The translations under genes were made by a program, and so were the position numbers. The notes below the pieces were generated by a model, which saw nothing but the letters and a program-made list of their open reading frames with translations, ran no database searches and was not told the DNA's origin. This document shows, piece by piece, positions 20,407 to 30,750 of a stretch of 64,000 bases of DNA. Source of the stretch: Isochrysis galbana (lineage: Eukaryota > Haptophyta > Isochrysidales > Isochrysidaceae); the NCBI GenBank assembly GCA_018136815.1, contig CM030944.1, positions 1 to 64,000 of the forward strand, read 5' to 3'. The stretch's first letter is position 1, and every line of letters starts with the position of its first letter.

Positions 20407-23400
20407 TCACGTGTCAACGTCTCTCCCGGCCTTGCTAACCGCAACCTTACGCTGCGTTTGGCCATGCGGCATCTGGCCGTGAGCGGCCTGCACCTGCTGC
20501 TGGGTGATAGGCGGCACGCCGTCCGAGGCGTGCCGTTTGTGTCGTGTGCCACAGACGGAGATGTGGGAAGCGCTACGATTGCCCGAGCCCATGTTCGGAT
20601 GGGTCGTCCGCGACCGGCGGGAGAGCGATGCGGAGAGCCGGTGGCCGTTCAGCGTGAGGACACCCCAGAATAGCAGGAGAAATGAAAACTGAGCGGGGAG
20701 GCAGAGCGGGGTACGCGCAAGCAGGTTGATTCCGACACGTCATTATCGGCAAACCACCCTAGCCCATCGGATTAACTCGCAAAACTCGCGCAGAGGGTGG
20801 GCAAGGGCTCATGGACAGCACGCGAGAGCCGCGGAGGTCACGAGGAGCGTGCACATTGAGTCGGCGGGGCTGCGCTACCTGCCGCAGGAGAGACATCCGC
20901 GGGGCTGACGGCCACGACTCGTCTAGCACAACGATCCCGATGAAGACGCCAGTGCCCATAGAGACGAGCGACGTATAGGTCGAGATGAGCAAGACTCGAC
21001 CCTGCATCCATGCGGCCCGCGGTGCTCAGACGCAAGACAACGAGGCTGTACCGGCGCGCGCCTCTACTCTAGAGCCAGCTGGCGGGGCTGGGCACAGCGG
21101 CCTGCCGCATGCACCTGCTGGTAGCCACGATTGGCAAAGATGGGATGAGCACCATTCAGTGCGGCCCCGCACAGGACGAATGCAGCCGAGAGTGCGAGAT
21201 GGGCACGCATGTGCGGAGTCGGCGAGGAGGAGTTGAGGTGGGCGCGCCACGAGCGAGACGTGGACTGCAAGCCCGTGGCTATGGCCGCGTTGCCGACACC
21301 GATGCACATGCCGGCCTGCAGGCCAGCGAGCAGCTCAACGGAAGACGAGTCGGCCGAATTACGCTTTGCGGAGCGGCCGCCTGCAACGGCGAAGGCGCGA
21401 GTGAGTGCGTGCGTCGGGAGCCCGACACCGTCGCGACATTCGCAGAGAGCCGGCTCACCAAGCTCGAGAACGACGAGCGAGGGCAAAGCGACGAGCATGG
21501 CGAGACTCAGCTTGACCTGGGGTGGTGACAGCAGGGATGAGGATGGCAGAGGGCCCGTGGCGGCGAGGGAAGGTGCAGGTCGAGCAGTTGAGGGGAGAGG
21601 AGTCCGCACGCACAATGCAGAGGGTCGGGCCGAGCCACCCCCCTTTCAGGCCGCCGCCTCGTTCGGCGGCGCGCTAGTGCAATCATGCAGCGACAAGACT
21701 GAGCTCCCATCCGGCGGCGAATGGGCGTTGGCGAACCTGGATCCATCGGATGTCGGTGTTGCGCCAGTCGCGGGGCACAAGGGTCACAGCGAGCAGCACC
21801 GTCCCCACAAAGCACAAGGCGATGGACACCCACTCACGGCGTCCTAGATGCTCGTCTAGCCATACGTGCGAGTAGAGAGCGAGCAAGACCTGCGCGGCGA
21901 GAGAGTGGTGAGTGGGCATGAAACCCTGAGAACGGCATACTGGCGGCGCATCGGAATTGCTGATGTGCTTGTCCATCCTACCTCTCTCTCTCTCCAGCCC
22001 TCGGCTACACAGGCGGACTGCGGTGGTGAGCGCACCAGCCCGTTGCAGAAGATGGGCTGCGCGATCGAGATGGGCAGAATGGTGAGCGAGATGAGGCCGA
22101 AAATGGCGCCACACACATCGAGTATGAGCCCTGTCCGCCACTGCCGCGACTGCAAGTATTGCCACAGCACGCTGCGACGGAGGGAGAGCTCGGGCAACGC
22201 CTGGACGCCAGCCTTTTGGAAACCTATGAGCGCAGGCCGGCAGAGGGGAAGCGGTCGGCGCGGCTACACGGGCTCGGCATGCGCGGGCGAGCAAGAGATT
22301 CGCCTTGGGCAGTGCGTCGACGACAAGAGCTGCGAGAGGCAGGCGCGTAGAAGGCATCCACGCCCTCCTCCCCTCGTCTTCAATCAACCCCTCTCTGAGG
22401 CACATCCACGCCTTCCTCCCATCGTTCAATCCACCCTTTTCTCAACGGCTCTCCTTTTCTAGGTGCGCTGTGGAAGAGGATCAATTCAGAGGGCGATAGT
22501 GCCGTTCGAAGGGAGGATGAAAGCAATCAACACGAGTGCAAGCGACCAACACGACTCCCAGCTCCCCCGAAGAGGCAGTCGAGTCTGACCATCTCACCCC
22601 GACCCAGTCCCCACCATGTCCGGGGAACATTATCAAGACCGGGGGAACCCGCACCTGCGGCCCGCCTCACAAGCCCATGTCGCACCTGGTAAGTGTACCC
22701 TCTCACCGCCCATCTCTCTTCCCGTCCAACGCCCAGAGCAGGCACAAGGACTCCCTTTCCTCACTCCCTTTCCCCACTCCCTTCTTCTAGAGCCAGGACA
22801 GCCGCGAGAAGAAGGCAAGCTGCGTTCCGTGCACTTGATGCCACCAAGGCTGCACGCATCTTCCTGGGCTTCCTCACTTTTTCGCCCAAGTCCCGAGGGT
22901 CCCGGCTCGCCGGCCTCCCGGCCCCCTTGAATATTCCCAACCACCGCAGCTGCAAAATAAACCCAAAGAAAGTCAGTGCATGGAGGACTGTGCGAGCTGC
23001 ATGTACGCTTCCTCCCTCGCCGCTAGCTCCCCCCTCCGCTCTCTTGCCCCAGCTCTTACTCTCCCTCTCATTCCCCGCCTCGATGCAGCCCGCGAACGAA
23101 AGGCCTCCCATCCCTGCGAGTGTTCGACCCATGTATCTTTGCCTAACGACGAGAGCTGCGTGAGGAAGGCGAAGAGGGCGCCGTTGACGAGAGGCCACGA
23201 GAGCTGCTCGTGAGCAGCCTCCTTTTACCTACTCTTCTGCATCTCCCTTCCCGCCTCCCGCCCCCTTCTCCTTCCCTCGTCCACCTCCGCGTGGGCGAGC
23301 CAGCCGGCCGCACAGACCCCATTCACCTTTCCCTATGGACGAGAGCTGCGAGAGGAAGGCGAAGAAGGCGCCGTAGACGAGAGGCCACGAGAGCTGAGTG

Positions 23401-23582
23401 TAGGCATCGCTCAGCAGAAGGTTGAGAATGAGGATAAGGCCGAGGACGAGGATGAAGACGACGGCGGCGGCGGTCGCCTTGACCACCAGCGACGTCGCGC
23501 GCACGGTGAACTCGACCACACGCGCGCGGTTCGGCGTGGGAGGCCCGTCGCCCTTCTCGAGGCGCTCGAGCGGCGCCGCCAT
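20407..23582 (-). CDS. NIPA/DMT-type membrane transporter, six exons
   Basis: I assemble six exons on the minus strand: 23582-23327, 22223-22036, 21889-21737, 21516-21115, 21001-20879 and 20688-20407. All have GT donors and AG acceptors and join in frame to 467 residues. Exon 1 ends in SSIGK plus one base and joins GT of exon 2 to read GKGFQKAGVQALPELS. The protein has about nine hydrophobic segments, for example VVFILVLGLILILNLLL, ISLTILPISIAQPIFCNGL, WVSIALCFVGTVLLAVTLV and LVSMGTGVFIGIVVL. Order and motifs resemble the NIPA (DUF803) magnesium-transporter branch of the drug/metabolite transporter superfamily. The ion or metabolite is not provable from sequence. The start ATG 23582 is preceded by a purine-rich sense strand. 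The C-terminal 70 residues are hydrophilic and probably cytosolic. Confidence 0.7.
23147..23215 (-). repeat. Decayed duplicate of exon 1 inside intron 1
   Basis: On the minus strand this segment reads QLSWPLVNGALFAFLTQLSSLGK, against QLSWPLVYGAFFAFLSQLSSIGK at the end of exon 1, with about 85 percent base identity. The base after AAAG is A, so the GT donor of the real exon is missing. A fainter third copy of the CTCGCAGCTC segment lies near 22313-22350. Confidence 0.7.
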
Positions 23583-24912
23583 CGCGCCTTTCCCCCCTCT
23601 CCGCCTCTCTCCCTTCCCCCCTCCCCCCCCCCCCCCCCCCCCTCTCGCTCCCGCTCTTCCTCTCTCTCTCCCCCCCCCCCTCTCTTCCTTCCTCTCTTCT
23701 CTCTTCTTCCTCTTTTCTCCCCTTTCCTCTTCTGGCACCTCCACTTTGATCCCCATCTCTCACAACCGGCGGCGTCTCTCTTCAAAGAGACTAATATTCT
23801 TGTAATGGCTCCACCACCTAACTCAACACCGGAGAGACGGCGCGCCGTGGCGGGGCGCGCCCATGTCTCATCATCCCATCAGTCAGATCGTCAGATCATA
23901 AGCAAAAGCAATCTCGCCGCGCGCCGTAGGAAGGAAGCACAAGTCGGTCAAATCCATCTTGGTCGCGTTCGGTTTCTTTTATAGCGGACTTCGAATTTCG
24001 GGGTAGTCGGGCGGGCGGGGGGGGGGGGGGCGTAGTGAGACCGAGACGCTCTCTTGCCTCTTGCCGCTTACGCCTGTCGCCGCCCCGGGGGGGGGGGTTG
24101 GGGGCCCTGCTCGCCGCCGGGGGGGGGGGTTGGGGGCTCGCGCAGGGCCAGTCGCCCGCGCAAGCGCCCAAGCCCGACGACTCCTTCGGCATGTGCGCCG
24201 CCCTCTCATGATGATGAAGTGGTTGAACAAGCAACAAGCCCGAAGCCCGACGCCGACCTCACCCTTGTCCGCAGAGAACCTCCGCCCCCGCGCCGCGGCA
24301 CGGCACCCCGGCATCCCCCATCCCCCCCTCCCGCCCCGCGGCTCGTCCCTCGTCCCCCATCCACCATCCACACACGCACTTCTTTCCCCGCAAAACGTGC
24401 GGCAGATATCTCTTATGCGGCCCTTCTCTTTTCGCTCTCCACGAAGAACTACAAGACGAAGCAGCCATTTGCATGCTGCGCTCCCGGCACTAAAGAGTTA
24501 GAAGTACTCAAGTAGAGGGAGTAAAGAATAAAACTTTCACGAGAGGGGGACATGATCGATGATTGGGCGAATCTTTTTGTTTTCCCGCGGCGCCCTCTTC
24601 TTCTGCCGCCGCCTCGCTCCCCCCGCCCCCCCCCCCCCTTCCCTTCCCCCTCCCCCATAAAACTAACGTACCCCCTCTCTGCCTTTCCCCTCCACCCTCC
24701 TTTCTTTGCCTTCTCCCCCTCTCCCTCTCTCCCTTTCTCTTCTCTCTCTCTCTCCCTCTCCCTCTCCCTCTCCCTCTCCCCCTCTCCCTCTCTCCCTCTC
24801 TCTCTCCCTCTCCCTCTCTCTCTCTCTCCCCCCCCCCCTCTCCCTCTCCCTTTCTGACCTCTCCCTTGCCCCTCCCCTCCCTCTCCCTCCCCTGCAACCC
24901 TCCCCTGCCTCG
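23583..24912. other. Spacer with C, G and CT tracts
   Basis: No gene recognised. C/CT tracts span 23590-23735, G runs lie at 24017-24130, and a long CT tract at 24600-24905 ends directly before the start codon at 24913. Promoters of the divergent genes at 23582 (-) and 24913 (+) must lie here. Confidence 0.5.
24600..24912 (+). promoter_or_regulatory. Polypyrimidine tract upstream of the GFA-like gene
   Basis: About 300 bases of nearly pure C and T run up to the ATG at 24913. The reading frame stays open through it, giving a Pro/Ser/Leu-rich extension that I consider non-coding. Confidence 0.45.
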
Positions 24913-25452
24913 ATGAGTCAACTGCACATCAGCGGCAGCTGCGGGTGCGGCGCCGTCCAATTCCACGCGAAGGGACCGCAGCTCTTCAACGCGCTCTGCC
25001 ACTGCCGCGGCTGCGCTCGCGTGACGGGAGCCACGCCCGTCCACATTATCGGCATCCCGAGGGAGGGCTTCACGCTGAGCCAGGGCGAGGACAGAGTCAA
25101 GCGTGCCGAAGGGCGCGGACAGATGACGCACCTCTTCTGCACAGAGTGCGGCACGACGCTCTGCAGGGAGGCAGAGAGCTTTGTCGCGCTCTTCCCGCCG
25201 TGCTTCAGGATCGAGACGCCAGACACATCGTTCCAGTGCGGCGTCAGCTGCAAGCTGCCACCCGAGCTGCTGCCCAACCGGCATTACAAGTACGAAAACC
25301 GTCACCGCGATTGGGACGATGATCTGCCCAAGTATCTCAAGTACGACAACTCGGCCCGCGTGAAGAATAACGGTTACGCCATCTTCGAGACGGATCACGA
25401 GAGCGCAAAGGATACCTCGCAGGGAGATACGAGCTGCTGCGTCATCCTTTGA
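24913..25452 (+). CDS. GFA/CENP-V-fold protein with a C-terminal CAAX box
   Basis: A 179-residue zinc-binding GFA-family protein (glutathione-dependent formaldehyde-activating enzyme-like). Zinc ligands fit the family pattern: CGCGAVQF near residue 10, CHCRGCARVTG near 35, and FCTECGTTLCR near 76. Family members include glutathione S-(hydroxymethyl)transferase-like enzymes and CENP-V, and substrates are mostly unknown. The start is set at ATG 24913 because the upstream frame is a CT tract. The protein ends in SCCVIL, where Cys-Val-Ile-Leu is a CAAX box with Leu last, a geranylgeranyl-type signal, with a second Cys next to it. This suggests membrane anchoring, unusual for the family. Confidence 0.85.
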   Translation: MSQLHISGSCGCGAVQFHAKGPQLFNALCHCRGCARVTGATPVHIIGIPREGFTLSQGEDRVKRAEGRGQMTHLFCTECGTTLCREAESFVALFPPCFRIETPDTSFQCGVSCKLPPELLPNRHYKYENRHRDWDDDLPKYLKYDNSARVKNNGYAIFETDHESAKDTSQGDTSCCVIL

Positions 25453-26102
25453 GCAAGGCAAGCAGCATGCGCGTTGCTACACTTGCTTGATGAACTGCAA
25501 TCCTCTCACTTTGGAGATGATTGGCGCTTGCCAGCGCCAAGGGCAGATGGGCAGCTCAATTTTCTCTGGATTCTTTCATGCCGCTAAGCACCATGGCATC
25601 TGACGTGGGTTTGAAGGTCACTTCATCTCTCACACGTACGGTGCGCATCGACGATCATATTGTCAAAATGGCATCAGCTGCTTGAAACGTTGGCAAAGCA
25701 GCATATTTTCCAGTGTTCTCTGTCTTCTGTCGGTGCTTAGTGCCACACCGATGTTGGATTGTCCCAAGGTGGCATTTATCGCATCGCCTTGTTGATTTGA
25801 CTATTCACCTCTTCACACATCGATTTGCTGGGCCGTCCAGATTGAGCGTTGGCGAGAGCTGCAGAATATTTCGCGTATGCGAGGCCGTTCATTTCGCCAA
25901 CCAAGATGCACTTGCAACCTGCAGTTCTTGCCACAAATTGTGTCTCGTCGCACCTCTCGTTATCCTTTTTCCAAGCGGGCTCCCTTGGATTTGTGATCCA
26001 TTTGCTTGCTTCTTGCTAAGGCGCATAAAACAAAACCTCAACGGCCTGAAGACTTGTTAAGGCCAACAAACTTGATCGCTATCGCTAAGATCTAAGCGTT
26101 CA
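25453..26102. other. Intergenic, no gene seen
   Basis: Lower GC than its surroundings. A plus-strand frame at 25713-26060 has no recognisable domain and I do not call it. Confidence 0.5.
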
Positions 26103-26250
26103 AGTTTGTTAGAACTATCGTTAAAACGATAGTGCCATGGAGCACGCCACGCTCCCCTTCTCTCTCTCCGCCCATCCCGCCGTGCCGGCCGACAAGGATA
26201 TGGTGGACGCCGTACAGCCGAACCACCCTCCAGCCAGTGCCGCGCCCGTC
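26103..26250 (+). mobile_element. Hairpin-capped element 5' fragment
   Basis: ACTATCGT (26114-26121), loop TAAA, ACGATAGT (26126-26133) form a perfect 8-bp stem. ATG follows at 26137, then GGAGC (26139-26143) / GCTCC (26151-26155). The stem sequence differs from all other copies but the layout is the same. The short Met-Glu-His-Ala frame ends near 26252. Confidence 0.65.
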
Positions 26251-26474
26251 TAGGTGCCCGCGGCAACCGCTCCCAAAGATGAAACACATTTCGCTCCGAC
26301 CGTCAAAAGGCTCGGGCTCGTGCTCGCTTCCGTCGACTTTCCGCGTAAGATACTCCTCAGCGTTAACAGCAACCCCTACCCACTAGCCACTACTGGACTA
26401 TGCGGTACGCGACTGCAAGGAATCTCGGCGGGGACATCAAAAAAAATCTCAACAAACTAACGCTAACGCCTCAC

Positions 26475-26577
26475 AGATGAAGATCCCGTCCAGTCAGACG
26501 AGTACGTGGTTGATTCACTTTTTGACCGCAAGGGTCGAGGCGAGTCAAGGCAGTACCTCGTCAAGTGGCGTGGCTGA
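26475..26577 (+). mobile_element. Chromodomain remnant of a retroelement
   Basis: A short stretch reads DEYVVDSLFDRKG then QYLVKWRGW-like residues, the core of a chromodomain of the kind found at the end of chromovirus (Ty3/Gypsy) integrases. It looks broken. No other part is nearby, so family and age are uncertain. Confidence 0.4.
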
Positions 26578-26950
26578 CTCCGACCCACATGCATTGACTG
26601 AGTCTGAGTTGAGCTGCGTCGAGTGTGAGGCGTGACTTCATGCATGGATCCACATACACACTAAATGAGCACATCTCTCATTCTCCTCATTCTCACAATA
26701 TGTATGTATATATAAGTCACCCAACGTTCCCTAACGTCCTCTTACTGCCCGCGATCTGCCGCGCCCAAGTCGGTTTAACGTCTTCTTCTCGAGGTCTCCG
26801 TGTCCAGCCCGCGCGTGCTGAGTAATAACTAAGGGGAGCGCAGTTTGGCAAGTGGCTACCTTACACACTTACTTTTTCCTAGGGCAACTCGGGTTCGATG
26901 ACCGATGGACGCACACTTCACCTGACTATTTTACTTCCTTTTCGATTCGG

Positions 26951-27470
26951 CAACTAAGTTTATACTTAGTTCGCCCATGGGGGGGCACGAGCCCCCCCCT
27001 CTCTCCACTCCTCCCCTGCCATGGGGGAGGAACCACTCATGCTCCTGGCACGCCTGATGACTTGCCAGGAGCCCACTGCCCTGCTGACCCACTCTCTCAG
27101 TGGCAGGCTTGCCTGCCTCGCGCGTCCTGGCCTGTCGTGGCCAGCCCATCGCTCCAACCCCCCTCCCCCCCTGTTCGACAGGCAGACAGGTGCAGAGTGG
27201 GGGCCCCTGAGGCCCAGGAGCGCCAGCGAGGGAGAGGCAGGGGAGACCAGGGCCCAGCCCCAGCCTCCTCTGCCCCCTGAGCTGGCCTCCAGGAGCCTCC
27301 AGGGGTCGCCAGAGGCAGCTGCAGGCCTGTCGCAGGCGCGCCATCGCGCGTGCCTGCAGGAGAGGGGAGAGAGAGCGCGGAGAAGGGGGTGGGCGGAGCG
27401 AGGGCTCCGCTCACCGGAAAATATGTAAGTCCCGCACCTGTTTAGAGGAGAAGTCGGGACTGAGGACGCC
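26951..27470 (+). mobile_element. Hairpin-capped non-autonomous retroelement
   Basis: AACTAAGT (26952-26959), loop TTAT, ACTTAGTT (26964-26971) make a perfect 8-bp stem. ATG is at 26977, then a perfect G7C / GC7 stem (26979-26986, 26991-26998). The body matches 57037-57540, including the GTAAGTCCCGC motif and third hairpin near 27429-27465. The 3' end and target duplication were not found. Confidence 0.75.
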
Positions 27471-28135
27471 GCCAGCCCGGTAGGCGGCCTCTGGTAGCCA
27501 GGGTAGCCGCGTGCGCGCGCTGTGATGTGCTGGGTATGGGCTGCGCGGGCAATGATGCCAGAGGGTCAAGGGGTGGTCGGACTGTCGGCAGCCCGACACG
27601 GCGCTGCATCGGGCATGAATCAAATGCCGAATGTAGCTTAGATATAAAGGAACCGATCCCCCCGCGGGCGCGACCCCGCCAATTCTTTACGGGTAGAGCG
27701 TGAGCGCGCGTGACGGAGGGGGAGAGAGGGGGAGCGGATCGCACCATTTCTTGGCGAAGATTTTCGTAGCGTCAGGTAGCCCCCCCGGGAGGTTTTTTAT
27801 TGGGCATCGCGCCACGGTCAAAAAATGCAGCCCAACCCTTACTAGTCGTTAAAAAGCCCCTGTTTGACCGCCCTAAAGCTAGGTCGACGTCCTGGTCGCT
27901 TGTCGGGCGGGGCAGAGGCCTGCGAGCGCTTCGGGACCGGCGGCTTGGGCGGCCCCGTTGGGACGTCGTGACGTCGTGACGTCCTGACTACGGTGGGCTG
28001 GGAAGCTGGGAAGGGGGAGCCGCCGGCGAGTGCTCCATCGCTCAAACTATAATGATAGTATTTTCTATTTTTTCTAACTAAAAGAAATGGGGCTGCCTCC
28101 AGGAGGAAACAGCAGCCGGGAGGAGCGCGGCGCCG
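27471..28135. other. Spacer with a CGGTCAAA-bordered repeat
   Basis: No gene. At 27765-27880 a segment carrying CGGTCAAAAAAT and, 45 bases later, TGTTTGACCG resembles 58217-58560. The promoter of the GLTP gene lies near 28050, where TTTTCTATTTTTTC and AT-rich DNA occur. Confidence 0.4.
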
Positions 28136-30169
28136 ATGGCGGAGTTGCCGGCCGACGTGGCCGACGGCGTCGCCTGGCTGTTCGCCGGGCTTGAGGCGCG
28201 TGTACGGCAGGCAGAGATGGAGGGCGAGCTTATGCATATACGGGATGAGGCTAGAAGAGAGAGCGCAGGCGGCGGAGACGCTGCTCCGCCGCTGTCCTCG
28301 CTGTATTCGCTCTCCTCTCGCTCCTCTCTCTCCTCCTCTCTCTCTCCTCCTCTCTCCTCCCGCTGGGTGGAGCGACGCGGCGCGAGCGTGGAGGCGGGCC
28401 AAGTGCAGGGGGGGCCGATATCGCTCGAGACGGCGCTCAGGGGGTTGGTGCATGCAGGGAGCGAGGGAGGCGATTGGTTGGACTGCTCTTCGCGGCTCGA
28501 AGCAGAGAGTGAGAGAGAGGAAGGCGGCAGAGTGGAAGGAGGAGGCGGGGGCGAGGGAGCAAGGGTCGAGGCGACGGCGAGGTCTCCAGGGAAGGTTCAA
28601 GTAGCGAGAGATGGAGTGCAGGCTAAGGGTCTAGAAAAAAATGAGCAGGGCCGTACGACGGTCGACCCAAGTGGCAAATGGCTTGCCGAGAGCGCTCAGC
28701 TGGAGGAAAGCAAGCCAAGGCAAGGGGAGCGTAAGCGCGTGGGTGGGTCTCTTCAATCGGCGATAACCCCCAGTAGGAACCACCACTCCTTGTACGAGGG
28801 GAGTGAGCGGCGGCCTGTGGAGGCGAGACAGGGCGCTAAGCAGAGCGATGGGGAGGTGTCGTTGGCGCCTATCGGCAGCCACCTCAGGGCAGTGTACAGG
28901 AGGGCAGAACGGCTGCAGGCGGACTTCCTCTTCCTGCAGGAGGGCGCGCTAATGCGGCGCCGGCAGACAGGAGCGCATCTGATGGCGATCAGCCGCCTTG
29001 AGGCCCAGATCGGCACGGCTGAGGCCGAGCTCGCTGTTCTGCAAGAGGAGGCGAGCGTACTGCGTCGTGCGATCCGTGAGGCGCGCCGGCCCGCCTCACT
29101 TCGCAAGCACCACTCACGCCTGATCTACCTCTCGACCGACGCATCGCACGTTGATGTCTCCTACCGGAGTAACCCTACATTCACCGACGGGTCCGCTGAA
29201 TACATCCCCATCTCGCCGCGCGCTCGCGCCCGCTCCACTTCCAGTGCCTGCTCGGCAGCTAAGCCGGCGATACGAACCGCGCAGCAGCTGCAGGCGCGGC
29301 AGGGCTCCGACTCGAGCCATCCTGTCGGATGGCCAAGCTCTGACTCACCGGGTGGCAGCGGCACCCCGTTGGAACAGTCGCCTACGTGCGTCTGCGTTGA
29401 GGAGGCGGAGCCTGTGTCGCCGCCGCTCCCGCATCTCATCGGCACAGCCGCGCGGACATGCATGGACTTTGCCTTCCATACGCCAGGCACGCGACTACGG
29501 AAGGGCGTGCAGATATTACGGAGCGTGGCACAGGAGCTAGACGGCTACGGCGGTGACGCAGGTGGGCTGCGGTGCGACGCCTTCTTGCAGGCATTCGAAG
29601 AGGGTACCATCAAGATGCAGATGATGCTGGGATCATCATTTGTGATGGCCGTGCGCAACGACGCCGGCAACATTAAGAAAGTGCGCGCAGTGTTGTCCAA
29701 GCTGGGGCCAGCGGCGACGCTGCGCGAGGCGCTCTCGTTTGAGCTGTCGCGGCGGGCGCACACGCCGGGGCCGCCGCCGAAGGGCGCCATTCTCGCGAGC
29801 TCGTCCGCGGCGATGGGCATCACGTGGCTGCTCCGCTCGCTTCACTTTTGCTCCCTACTCTTGGATGGGGCGATGAGCCAAGCCGACCGCCGTACCTCGC
29901 TGTCGGAGGCAGCGATGCGTGCATACCGCGATGCCTTACAGCCGTTCCACGGCTGGCTGCTCCAGGGTGTCTTCTCGCGGAGCGTCAAGTCACTGCCGCG
30001 CTTCGACGACCTAAGTGGCCTACTCTGCGCCCCAGCATTGCCGGACAACCAATGGGAGGAGGCAATGAGAGAAGATCTTGCCGCCTTTGTCATCTCGGGC
30101 TTGAGGCTCTTTGAGGCCGGCCACGCGTTTCTTGAAGAGATGGAGCTGCTCGACCTGAGGAAGGTGTAA
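28136..30169 (+). CDS. GLTP-domain lipid-transfer protein with a long N-terminus
   Basis: A 677-residue single-exon protein. The C-terminal domain (about residues 484-660) fits glycolipid transfer protein/CPTP: AFLQAFEEG, then RNDAGNIKKVRAVLSK carrying the Asp, Asn and Lys that bind the lipid headgroup, then MGITWLLRSLHFC with the Trp that stacks on the sugar or amide, and YRDALQPFHGWLLQGVF with the conserved His. These proteins move glycolipids or ceramide-1-phosphate between membranes in the cytosol. The remaining 480 residues are unusual: a Ser-rich stretch (about 65-85), a low-complexity acidic and basic middle, and a coiled coil at about 245-325 (RRAERLQADFLFLQEG to LRRAIREARR). No PH domain is seen, unlike FAPP2. 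The start is ATG 28136. Confidence 0.8.
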   Translation: MAELPADVADGVAWLFAGLEARVRQAEMEGELMHIRDEARRESAGGGDAAPPLSSLYSLSSRSSLSSSLSPPLSSRWVERRGASVEAGQVQGGPISLETALRGLVHAGSEGGDWLDCSSRLEAESEREEGGRVEGGGGGEGARVEATARSPGKVQVARDGVQAKGLEKNEQGRTTVDPSGKWLAESAQLEESKPRQGERKRVGGSLQSAITPSRNHHSLYEGSERRPVEARQGAKQSDGEVSLAPIGSHLRAVYRRAERLQADFLFLQEGALMRRRQTGAHLMAISRLEAQIGTAEAELAVLQEEASVLRRAIREARRPASLRKHHSRLIYLSTDASHVDVSYRSNPTFTDGSAEYIPISPRARARSTSSACSAAKPAIRTAQQLQARQGSDSSHPVGWPSSDSPGGSGTPLEQSPTCVCVEEAEPVSPPLPHLIGTAARTCMDFAFHTPGTRLRKGVQILRSVAQELDGYGGDAGGLRCDAFLQAFEEGTIKMQMMLGSSFVMAVRNDAGNIKKVRAVLSKLGPAATLREALSFELSRRAHTPGPPPKGAILASSSAAMGITWLLRSLHFCSLLLDGAMSQADRRTSLSEAAMRAYRDALQPFHGWLLQGVFSRSVKSLPRFDDLSGLLCAPALPDNQWEEAMREDLAAFVISGLRLFEAGHAFLEEMELLDLRKV

Positions 30170-30750
30170 ATAGTTGTGTGGCTTCGATGAGAGAGCGCGT
30201 GATCAGGCGTCGTCGATGAGATTCACACGCGGGCGTGCTTAGCTAGCTCGATGTCAAAGGCTACATGCAATGTTCTTGCGGGCGGCGGTGACGAGGATCC
30301 GTGCCGAAGCATAGTCAAGAGGACAGACCTTAGCTAGAGAGCACGATCCTCCCTGCTCCTCTCCCCCCTGCTCCTCTCAACCGCGCTGGAGACCTTAGCG
30401 CGGTAGGGGGGAGACCAGCAGAAAGAGATCGCTGCCCTCGCCGCGAGAGAAAGGTCCTCCCTGCTCCTCTCCCCCCTACCTACTTTGAGGCTGCGCATCG
30501 GCGGAAGAATGGGCGGCATGAAGGCGTACATGAATTGCTATTAAAAATAAATGTAAAGTAAAAGTAGTATATTATATTTAAAATATAGATATAGATGTCT
30601 TTGAAATTTAAACTGAATATAAAAAGGAAATTCATGGTCCTCTTTCGAGGGAACGCGACCTCAACCTCAGCCCCCAAAAACATCCTTCACATGGATCAAT
30701 GAACAACCCCGGTCCAGCCTTACACCACCGTCTTACCCAGGAATCAACGA
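30170..30750. other. Spacer with a short direct repeat
   Basis: No gene. TCCTCCCTGCTCCTCTCCCC occurs at about 30347-30366 and again near 30450-30470, and GCTAGAGAGCAC-like arms surround it. An AT-rich patch spans 30540-30630. Confidence 0.4.

Noticed and set aside
24706-24912. N-terminal extension of the GFA-like protein
   Set aside because: It is a Pro/Ser/Leu translation of the CT tract, and an ATG sits just before the first conserved residues.
25713-26060. A 115-codon plus-strand frame
   Set aside because: It starts at a weak position, has irregular composition and no domain; I regard it as chance.
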